In this document: one piece after another, positions 46,026 through 54,516 of the stretch | How the letters are laid out: every line of letters begins with the position of its first letter | How positions within the stretch are numbered: position 1 is the first letter of the stretch | Assembly (NCBI GenBank): GCA_000310025.1 | Contig: FN649747.1 | Location: 316,206 to 370,721 of the forward strand | Direction: 5' to 3' | From: Ectocarpus siliculosus | Lineage: Eukaryota; Sar; Phaeophyceae; Ectocarpales; Ectocarpaceae | Length of the DNA stretch: 54,516 nucleotides | Program-made: the position numbers and the translations under genes | The notes under the pieces: generated by a model | Database searches by the model: none | What the model was told of the DNA's origin: nothing | Seen by the model: only the letters and a program-made list of their open reading frames with translations

Positions 46026-46400
46026 ATGTCGCTCTCGTTGCACCTCCTTCTTTGGCGTGTCGCAGCGAGGATAAAGACACAACTAGCGGTGGACCGCCTG
46101 GGAAGATATCCGGGTCAAAAATCGTGGCGAGATCGGGGCTGGCTGATCATGATGCGGGCGCGTCGACAAAGGTCCTTGGCAAGGTCGAAGGGCTGGCAGG
46201 CCAGGTTGCGGAAGCTCGACCATTACGACGAGGCCAACATCATGAAGTATGCCATGAGGGATTTCATGGGCAGCCAGACCCCTCCCGAGATAGAGCTACT
46301 AGAGGCGGGAAGGCTCAAGATGAATTTTGTGCGGGCGGTGACGGCGGCGATTGAGATCCCCGAGGAAGGGTTGTTCCGCCACATCATTTCGTACCTATGA
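46026..46400 (+). CDS. hypothetical C-terminal exon, pair member B
   Basis: Paralogue of 32240-32602, with the same stop position and no indels in the shared part. Differences include several amino-acid replacements in the basic segment (RRQRSLARSKGWQARLRKL) while FMGSQTPPEIELLE and the FRHII-YL end are kept. The acceptor GGCGTGTCGCAG is conserved. Function unknown. Confidence 0.4.
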   Translation: MSLSLHLLLWRVAARIKTQLAVDRLGRYPGQKSWRDRGWLIMMRARRQRSLARSKGWQARLRKLDHYDEANIMKYAMRDFMGSQTPPEIELLEAGRLKMNFVRAVTAAIEIPEEGLFRHIISYL

Positions 46401-46529
46401 ATTGGGGGCGGGATATACTACATGTATCGCCTAAATAGAAGTACGGAGGAGAGTACCATGGCCTTCATGCAGGAGGTCAGGGGCTAGATACCATGGAGTG
46501 AGCATAGCCCCCGACGTATCCTTGCAAGA

Positions 46530-49500
46530 TCCGACCAGAGCTACTCCAGCGTGGTTGTGATTGTGATGGCATCTCGACGAGTGTCGTCAGGGCTGCCTTC
46601 CTGAAACTTTTCAGTTTATCAGCGGGCAGCGTTAACAACTCGAGAGCGCACACAGCGCGACACGCTCAACCAACTGAAAAAACAATGTGCTGAAGAAGAA
46701 GGAGCAGCCTTCAGATTTCAGTTGAACCAGCAATAAACCGAGACGGAACGCGACAAAACCGAAACACCGGTGAGAAGCAGTTGTTGTCGCTTGGTATTGT
46801 AACGGCACAGCACCGCGGTCGTGACACTACAATGTAATAGAACCATTGAACCACCGCCGCCCAACCATCAGATACCTGACGTACACCGCAACAAGCCCCA
46901 GTAAGGTAACCTAGAACCTTTTTTTGTCTTGTACTCGCCCGCACTTAAGATGCCCGAAAAATGCTCGAGGCTCGCGCCGTATACGCTGCGCCGAAATTCA
47001 GCAGCGGCTCTTGTGTCGCGTAGTTCATTTTTTCGGACGGGCGAAAGTTGCCAGGTTCTCTTTCTGTCGTTTGCTGGTGGTGGTGGTGGTGGGGTCGTCG
47101 TCGCCGAATCCCCTCACTTTAAAATACCTTCCTCAGTACCGTATAATATCCGTACCGGTCAACGGACATGAAAAGTTCTCAATCGACTGCTCCATTCAGA
47201 ACAACGTTCATTTTGTTTTGGGATGTCTTCTGGAACTTCATGACGTACATGGATGTACATGTAGTCGTGTATGGATATGCATAAGTCACCAGCTAAGTGC
47301 GGGCCGTAGGAGTGTCGCATGACAGCACGAGAACGGAATGACGAGTACGTGAGCACGCCGCAGGATAGAGGCGCTGGCCAAGATAGGCGGCCACAAGAGG
47401 TGTGCTACTGGCTTGTGTGCATCGACGTTGTGACAACATCTGATGACGACGGTGCTTTGACGACCGTCAAATTATCATCCGATGAGATTCTCACAACAAC
47501 CTACGATAGCGCCTCGGCATGTGGCAGTAGAGCGCAACCATCATGCTTGCATGGCAGCTCCCTTCATGGCACAACTTCATTCACCACAATCCCTTGGTGA
47601 CATACAGTAGTGCCCCGAACACGAATGAGGTGACAGTGATATGATACATACTCTCTCTCAAACGTTGCTTCGACAGGCTAGGGCTAACAGCGGGAGAAGG
47701 TTTGCTGTCGATCCTCATCGCTACCGTCCACCGGACGCACTGTTCGTACCATGCCTCAGCTGTTCTTCTTACCGCTGTGGCTGGGTCCCGAGTCGGTTCT
47801 ATTGTTTGAATGGCGGGTGGAGGTGGAGTTGTTGTTTGTTTTGTTGTTGTTTCTCACATTAGCTCTATAGTCCACAAGAATGGGGAGCCCGTGGTCGCAA
47901 AAAACCCGCAACATACGACGCCGCGGGGAAACAAAACAAAAATAGGGTACAAACCACTCGGAAAAAGACAACAAAATGGTAGAAAGAAAAGAACAGCTAC
48001 CGCACCGACCGGACGAGAAAAGAGCCCTAGGAAACCAATCAAAATAAAACAAAATAAAAATAAAGATAAAAGGAGGACGCTTCCCACACCCGCCTAAAAA
48101 AATCAAAGGGTGACGTACCAGCACCAGGCACTACGCACTAGGGCATGGGAATAATGTAGGCAACAGAACAAAGAGGAGGCAGATGGGCAGACAGCCAGAA
48201 ATATAAAAGCAAAAGCAACAGCAAAAGGGAGATTAAGGTACCCAAAAAGGCAGTGTAGGCAGGGAGGACAGGAAAAAAGAAGCACAGTACAGAGGCCGAA
48301 GGCAATACAAAGGACATACAGGAGTATAGCATACAGCAGGGAGGGTAACAGAGCGAAACAACATCAGCCGGGTACATAGGGCCAAAGATGCTGCCTCGGC
48401 CGCCCTACTCGCTTCTACAGCAGTATATGTTGCTGTTGTTGTGGGTGAAGTTGTCGTCGTTCCTACATATCTCTCTCTCCACCCGTAGAGCTCGCCTCGA
48501 AGCGAGGGTTGTACCTACCGATAGCCTTGTGTTGCGAGGGCCCTCCCGCCGTGCCGCGCGCTCTCGGGGCGGACTGCGCACAGCACTGGCGAGGGCAGAA
48601 TGTCGCGTCCCGACATCTACCATGGGTCCACCAATCACACCCCGATTAACAAGTGTAGGCTATACACACACCTGGAAGGGTGACGACGTCATGCTTCCTT
48701 TGAATAAATAAGTGTTTTTCCGCCGCTGGCGGCAAATCGGAATGAAATCGTGGCATTTCTATCTGTCGTTGACTTCTATTGTCTTGCGGACCCTTCGGGT
48801 CCATTTTATTTCGTATACCTGTTGTGGGTAAGTTAGCCTGTGACCACAGGAATCGACCCCGCCAAGTGTTGAAATAGTTCAGTATGGGCAGAGGATTAAG
48901 GTACTGGGCAGAGAGAAATGTGAAGACAACAACAGTGTACCTTTATGAAGGTGGTCTCCACAACAACAAACAAGTTCGGCGGATGAAATGGCTGCTCTTC
49001 CGCTCCCCGGGTTTATTGCCCCTTTGTACGAACCTCGGGTTTAAAGCAGCCTCGATCGCCGTCCGTACGCGTCTGTAAGTACGGTAGCTTCTCACAAAAG
49101 GAGTGAGCCCATGCTTTGCGATGTTCGTGTGTTCCTATGCATACGCGTACTCGGATTTATTTATGGTATTATTCATGGTTTCACATTCGCCGGGGCCGCC
49201 CGCAGCAACTGAACACATATTTCCAGAGGCCATCGGGTCTCTCCTTGCACTACTCCGCCCGCACACACATGCCATCGCCATTCCACCTACGAGCGCAGCG
49301 GCGACTGCCCGTGGCGGTCGTCCGCGAAGCGCCCCTGTGCTGATCTACAACAACACTTACTTGACGCGGTCGATTCCCGTCGTCACACTCAAAAATAATA
49401 TGGACCCGAAGAGTCCGCAAAGCCAACATCAATCAATGACAGATGAGCCTAGAGCCCTTCGCTCGCCTCCACAAGTACACGCTTACGCTATGAATTCATT

Positions 49501-50020
49501 GCTAATCTGTCTCTGACTCTTTTCATTGATAGAGATGGATTCGTTGTGTCACATATTAAGAAAAATAACAAAAAGAAATGTGTGTTGTGGGACTGGTTCT
49601 ACAGTGTGTTTATTTTGTATTTCCAATCATGGAGTGAACCGACCAGCCCTTGTCGTGGAAGCAAGAAAACTCTCAATCAAGTGGCGTGCATCAGCACAAC
49701 GTGCACCTCGCCACTCGCCGCAAGATGGAGTTCCCCCACTAATCCTATGCAGTGTATCTGCTGTCTGCTGCTCCCCAGGAAGGCACATGTGTGATGCATC
49801 ATCCATTTGGTTCCATGTGAACCAAATTCTGAACCATCCCCCCCCCCCGTCCCCTTGTATTTCAAGCTTTTTCTGCTGCACCACAAACATCCCACCCGCT
49901 GGCAGCTTTTGAAATTTCAAGTCGCGTGCCCCCGTCCGCTCTCTGCTTTTGGTCTCTTCCTGCGCCCTCCCTGCTCCGGTACACACCACTCCTAGATCGA
50001 CAACAACCGCCCGGTCGACC
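46530..50020. other. intergenic region upstream of RFC1
   Basis: No gene recognised. It contains an A-rich plus strand at 47890-48080 and the inverted repeat pair at 48783-48872 and 49345-49421. The last few hundred bases should contain the RFC1 promoter and 5' UTR; the C-run at 49840-49848 and pyrimidine-rich stretch to 50000 are the only features I can point to. Confidence 0.4.
48783..49421. repeat. diverged inverted repeat pair
   Basis: 48783-48872 (TTGCGGACCCTTCGGGTCCA ... GGAATCGACCCCGCCAAGTG) is repeated in inverted orientation at 49345-49421 (complement reads TTGCGGACTCTTCGGGTCCA ... GGAATCGACCGCGTCAAGTA), the latter lacking about 25 bp in the middle. The GGACC-TTCG-GGTCC core is itself a tetraloop hairpin. 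Confidence 0.65.
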
Positions 50021-51396
50021 ATGGACATACGGTCCTTCTTCGGCCCTTCCTCGGGAGGGGCAGGCGGTGCGGCGAAACCCAAGCCCAAGCCCAAGACACC
50101 GGCATCGGCGAGCAAGAAGGGCGGTGGCCAGGCGAAGTCTCCGAGCAAGAAGGCCACCGCTAGCAGCAGCATCCCCAAGAACAGCAGCAAGGGTGGTGTC
50201 GGCAAGATGACGTGAGTCCTTGCCGCACACAGCAGCACGTCGTCTTCTTATTATGGGTGCCATGGGTGTGTGCACGTTAATGGAAGGCGGCGGTTGGCGG
50301 CGACACACCAGTTCTTCAATTGTGGTGCAATCAAGCTTTTGCCGCTGCTTTGGGCGCGTGGTGGATAGGGTTGGCGAATGGCGGATCGATGCGAATTCGA
50401 GCCACCATCACCCATGCCCACCGCCCTGCCGTATGTACCCCCTCCCCGCAGCAAAACTACCATCTGAACAACAATGAATTTGTCCTGTGACTCCTTGTTT
50501 CAACGAGTGCCATCCTTTCTTATCTCGACTCCAAAACCGCAACAACAGGCATCACACATGTTTGATATTTCAAAATCTTGAAATGTGCGATAGAGCGCGA
50601 ATTTTTGGTTGATTGTGCCGCCTCCTTTACCACCCGGACTCGCAGACAAGCTACACATTTACTGCTGTAATTATGTATTTTCCTAATACAAAGACGAGTG
50701 TTGCATCTACACCAATACAGCAGTGTGTCGTCGAGTATCGATACCGTTTTTTTTCGTCTGTTTTATATATGCGTTCATCTTTCGGCATCTATTGTACGTT
50801 TTGGACGGACCAGCCGGGGTTGCAATGGAGGAAAACCACACCGCTTTCTTGTTGTGTTTCTTGTCCATCTTTCTCCTGCGGCACAGCAGTGTAGCTCCCG
50901 CACTCACGTACGAACCTCTAGGTTTGCCCTCCAAGGCTTGAAAGGTTCTCAGTCCCGACTATTAGGGTTATCCGACCGATGGCCGCCTGATACATAGGTT
51001 TAGTGTCAGGGGTGCTTAGCCGACCCTACAAAAATGGAGCTCAAGCTCTTAGGTGCGTGCCCAATTTTGGTCATCCTCACTCCCAAGTTGTTCGGTACGG
51101 GCTCGAACTGTAGCTCAGCAGTAATTATTATCCCTTCGGCGGCCGCACCCCTCAGTTTGGAGAGCACCTCCAAGACCAACGTTTCTTCGAAAAAGGGGCA
51201 GGGCGCGTCCTCCCAAGCAGCAGCAGCAGCAGCAGCAGCAGACGACGACGACAGCGACGACGACGTGGTCGAAGTAACCCCGCACCCCGCCAAAAAGAAG
51301 AAGGATAGCACCTCCTCGGGTTCACCCGCAGCGGCGAGTCCGGGCAAGAAGAAAGCAGCAGGAAGGGGCTCGATAACAACAACCAGTGGTAGTAGC

Positions 51397-51430
<34 letters not shown>

Positions 51431-51822
51431 AGAGAGCGGCGAAGTCGGCAGTGAACTACAAGGAAGACGATGATGATGACGGTGAGGGAGGGGGCGGTAA
51501 CGATGACGACGACGACGACGAAGCCTTCAGCGGTTCCGACGCGAAAGACGAGGAAAGCGACGAGGACGACGACGACGATGACGCCGACGATGACGTCACG
51601 TCCAAGTCCCGCAAGCGGAAGTCTGGGGGCTCGCCGGCGCCTAAGGCGGCGGCGCCGCCTAAGGTGGCGGCGGCGGCCGCGTCGCCGAGCAAGGCCAGCG
51701 TGAAGACGAAGAAGAAGAGGGCGGTTGTGGAGGAGGATGAGGAGGATGACGACGTGCAGGAAGTCGCCAGCTCCAAGCATTTCTCTTCGGCGACAACCAA
51801 GAAGAAGACGGCGGCACCGGGC

Positions 51823-51853
<31 letters not shown>

Positions 51854-54402
51854 GGAAAACGACTACGTCGTCCACGGTAGACCTTGGCGGGACCTCAAGC
51901 GACGAAGACGACGCACAAGAAGAAGAGGTGGCGCCCACCCCGCCGCCGAAAAAGAAGCCGGCGCCGGCTAGCAGCAGTGGCAGTGCGAAGAAGACGCCCG
52001 GCGGCGGCGGCGGCGGCGGCGGCTTTCGGCCGGCGTGGCGGGGCGGGGCGCGCCTCGCGCCTCCGAACGAGGGGAAGAAGGAAGTGCCCGTGGGGAAGGA
52101 GCAGTGCCTTGCGGGGAAGGCGTTCGTGGTGAGCGGGGTGCTCGACTCACTCGGGAGGGAGGCGGCCGAGGACCTGATCAAGCAGGTACGCAAGCGCGTA
52201 CCAACGGTGCTCCATGTACACGTGGAATGTAATTGTCGTTTTGTAGTGTTGGACAATTTTCTTTTGTTAGGGTTTCCTCTCCGTGCATGTGTGTTTTTTG
52301 CGGATTTCGTACAGGAATGGACACCCGTAAGTCTGGGCCGAATATTTGGGACCTTGGCCGCGTTGAAGGTGGAGAAAGCGGACCTACTGACACGAGTTTC
52401 CTCTGCCGACGAGCTCAAGCCCGTCGATCACCCCACCCCACAAGAGCAATTCCACGTCCAAAAGAACCCAACCGTAGGTGTCTTATATTGTATTTTTTCT
52501 CCCTGATACCCACCCCCTTTCCCCGTCCCCCGTGGCGGCCTGTCTCTCCCCCGCCCTTCTTGCCCCTCCGAACAGTACGGTGGCAAGGTGACCGGCGCCG
52601 TGAGCAGCAGGACCCACTTCCTGGTGCTGGGTACGGTGCTGGATGACGGACGGCCGCCGGAAGAGGGCAGGTGCGCGGCGCTACTGCTGTAGCCTGGCGT
52701 TCTGAGGGCGCGCGATGGGCGTGGGATACCACCTACGAGCGTCGCGGGCGGTGGGGGGTGGCGCGACGTGTTTCGGGGTTGTGGTTTGGATGATGGGGGG
52801 TCGGAGGGGGTGTGCTCGTAGCCGTGCATGTCGTGGTCGTTGGACCATTGACCTCGCATCCGTACAAAGCCGGGATGGAGCACGTAGGGTTCTCACCGGA
52901 CCAGGCTCTCACATCGCCACGCGCGAAGCGCCGTGAGGTATTGGGCGAGTCGCGGGGAGAGATTTCGTTGCTGTTGCTGTTGGTAAACCGATGCGGCGAT
53001 CTGCGCGACGAGAGGACAGCAGCGATGGAACCTAGCGTGCCATGCCTGTTTGTTGTTACCGCCCACTGTGCCGGTTTGGCAGTAAACCTCACGGCCGGAT
53101 TGATTACAAGGCGAAGTGCGTCCCGATCGATCGATATGAATGTGATGCAATCTTTTGTGGCCCTTGTCCCGGCACCGGCTTTGTGCACTGCGCGCAGCAA
53201 GTACAAGAGGGCCATGGTGATGAAGACGAGAATCATCGACGAGGACGGCCTGTTCAAGATGCTCCGAGACTCCAACCCCAAGGGGCAGCAGCCGCCGGGG
53301 GGTGGGAGCCAGGACCCTTCGTCGGCAGCAGCGGCTCCGGCCAGCAAGGTGGGGTTGTTGTTGTTGTTGTTGTTGCTGTCGTAGCTGTTGGTGATGGTGG
53401 TGATGGTGCTGTTGTTGCTGCTGTGGTTGTTGCTGTTGCTGTTGTTGCTCGCTACCGCTGTCGTGTTTTTGTTGATGTTGATGCTGCCGCTGCTGTTGCT
53501 TTTGTTTTGTTGTCGTTGCTGTTGTTGTCGTTGTTGCTGTTGCTGTTGTTGTTGATGTTGTTGTGGTCGAGAAGAAGCCCTAATTTCTCCTTATCCTAAC
53601 CCCCCCCCCCAACCACACCACGCCCCCCCCCCTCCGTGCCTCGCTGACGCGTTTTCAGCCGGCCGTGGCGAACCCTTACCAGCCCAAAAAAGCGGTCGTG
53701 AACCCGTACGCCTCCATGCAGGCGGCCGCCAAGAAGAAAGCAGCCGTCAACCCTTTCGGTGCCGCTGTCATCGCCGGTGGCAAGGGGAAGGCCCCGGCCG
53801 GAAAGTCTCCGGTGAGCTATGTAGCTGTTACACGGCACCTGTGGTCTGCAAGCAGGGGGGAGCGATAGATCGGGGAGTTGCTTCGTCTGGGATTGGTTGG
53901 TGGCTGTGGTATTTTACTCTTTGTACGGCGTGTGCACTCGTCTCATGTTGCTGTGAACTGCTGTTGCGCGCATTGGCTGGTGGCATTTTACTTTGTGTAC
54001 GGCGTGTGCATGTCTCGACGCCTCTGTTCCGCACAGAGGTTGCCTGACACGACTACACATCAGGGTCAATTTTTCGGTTGCGATAAACCTCTACGACAAC
54101 CGTAGTCTGGCCATCCGTTTGCGTCGAAGACGAGTTCCGAAACGCATTCATTGCCTTAATTCCCAATCTCCACCGACTACCCGCAGGCTGGGACTTCCTC
54201 CTCCTCCTCCTCCTCCTCGAAGGCTGCGGGCGGGGCGAGGGCGGCGGCGGCTGTCCGCCAAAACCCCGGCCAGATGTGGGTGGACAAGTACAAGCCGACT
54301 AGCTCGTCGGGGGTGATCGGGCACGCCGGGCAGGTGAAGAAGCTCAAGGTCTGGCTGCAGAACTGGGAAGGGTGGCACCTCAAGGGCGCCAAGGCTCCGA
54401 CG
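50021..54402 (+). CDS. RFC1: replication factor C large subunit (RFC1), N-terminal part, 6 exons
   Basis: RFC1 is the large subunit of the five-subunit clamp loader that opens PCNA and places it on primed DNA in the nucleus. Exons: 50021-50211, 51156-52185, 52576-52670, 53198-53348, 53659-53811, 54187-54402; all junctions keep frame with GT-AG sites. The start MDIRSFFG is the conserved PIP-like N-terminus (human RFC1 begins MDIRKFF). Residues ~65-375 are a Lys/Ser/Ala-rich and acidic disordered linker with DDDD and Gly runs. Residues ~379-466 form a BRCT domain: CLAGKAFVVSGVLDSLGREA, YGGKVTGAVSSRTHFLVLG, SKYKRA, TRIIDEDGLFKMLR. Exon 6 has MWVDKYKPTSSSGVIGHAGQ and VKKLKVWLQNWEGWHLKG, the segment preceding the AAA+ Walker A. 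The Walker A and the rest lie beyond the window. The long disordered linker is rich in Ser, Gly, Ala and acidic runs. Confidence 0.95.
52800..52960 (+). repeat. dispersed repeat within RFC1 intron 3
   Basis: Second copy of the family seen at 37515-37665. It lies between the exon ending 52670 and the exon starting 53198, and does not touch splice sites. Confidence 0.8.
53350..53575 (+). repeat. (GTT/GCT)n-rich intron 4 of RFC1
   Basis: Degenerate GTTGTT/GCTGTT triplets fill most of the intron right after the donor. Being intronic, they are free of coding constraint, unlike the poly-Asn tract in the minus-strand gene. Confidence 0.85.
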
Positions 54403-54427
54403 GTGAGAGCAGGGAAGACGTGGTTGG

Positions 54428-54490
54428 GGGGCGGGGGAGTCGTACGAGCAAGGTTGCGTAGGCGGGGGGGGGGGCGGGGGGGGGGGGGGT
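54428..54490 (+). other. G-run region in RFC1 intron 6
   Basis: Several runs of 5-14 G separated by single bases at the window end; potential for G-quadruplex and an error-prone region for sequencing. Confidence 0.6.
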
Positions 54491-54516
54491 ACACACCCGG
54501 AAAATACCCAACGCAC

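Larger units (their letters stand above)
42475..46530 (+). repeat. segmental duplication, copy B, block 3 (~4.05 kb)
   Basis: Counterpart of 28490-32760. Offset to copy A is about 13.73 kb at the 29426/43160 reading frames and about 13.79 kb at the 3' exons. Numerous substitutions and small indels indicate an old duplication. Confidence 0.85.

Noticed and set aside
51456-52418. 320-codon minus-strand Ser/Pro-rich frame
   Set aside because: Antisense of RFC1 exon 2, which is strongly supported.
10-54516. CRISPR arrays, bacterial operons, tRNA or rRNA genes
   Set aside because: Repeats here are tandem satellites or transposon ends without unique spacers; no cloverleaf with intact A and B boxes was found, and the genes are spliced and eukaryotic.

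Overview
This window is nuclear DNA from an intron-rich eukaryote. It contains spliced genes with GT-AG introns (and one probable GC-AG intron), long introns, homopolymer-rich proteins (poly-Gln, poly-Pro, poly-Asn, acidic tracts), many microsatellites, diverged satellite arrays and cut-and-paste transposon remnants. The moderate GC content, low gene density and recurrent CTGCTGTACAGCAG-like motifs make a brown alga of the Ectocarpus type my best guess. That is an inference from style, not from a marker gene.

Layout. (1) Positions 361-3934, minus strand: three exons, joined in frame, of a Gln/Pro-rich protein that resembles the N-terminal half of the mRNA-decay factor PAT1. Its 3' part lies off the left edge. 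(2) 3950-9825: no convincing gene, a few short duplications. (3) 9826-14632, minus strand: a six-exon gene model reconstructed here, with all introns in phase 0. It has a signal peptide, strand-rich exons, a poly-Asn exon and a hydrophilic/strand-rich terminal exon, about 649 residues, no family recognised. (4) 14633-17229: no clear gene; a cluster of TTCCRYGGAA palindromes. (5) 17230-23905: a diverged tandem satellite (about 120-135 bp monomer), interrupted exactly inside a monomer by a 1081-bp element with TTAA target site and CCCTTA...TAAGGG ends (piggyBac-like, non-autonomous).

(6) 24840-46530: two collinear copies of a segment, A (24840-32760) and B (35840-46530), each made of the same three homologous blocks in the same order and orientation. 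They carry paired reading frames of unknown function; one pair differs by indels that all keep frame. The copies are separated by a ~153-bp tandem array (32720-34430) that starts where A/B similarity ends. Copy B is enlarged by a 552-bp fold-back element with TA flanks and an 864-bp element with ~55-bp inverted ends. (7) 46530-50020: no clear gene, one inverted repeat pair.

(8) 50021-54402, plus strand: the first six coding exons of the large subunit of replication factor C (RFC1), with PIP-like N-terminus, acidic/basic linker, BRCT domain and the start of the clamp-loader region. The rest runs off the right edge. PAT1-like and RFC1 are housekeeping functions (mRNA turnover, DNA replication). 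They flank a repeat-dominated interior, and nothing suggests the genes act together.
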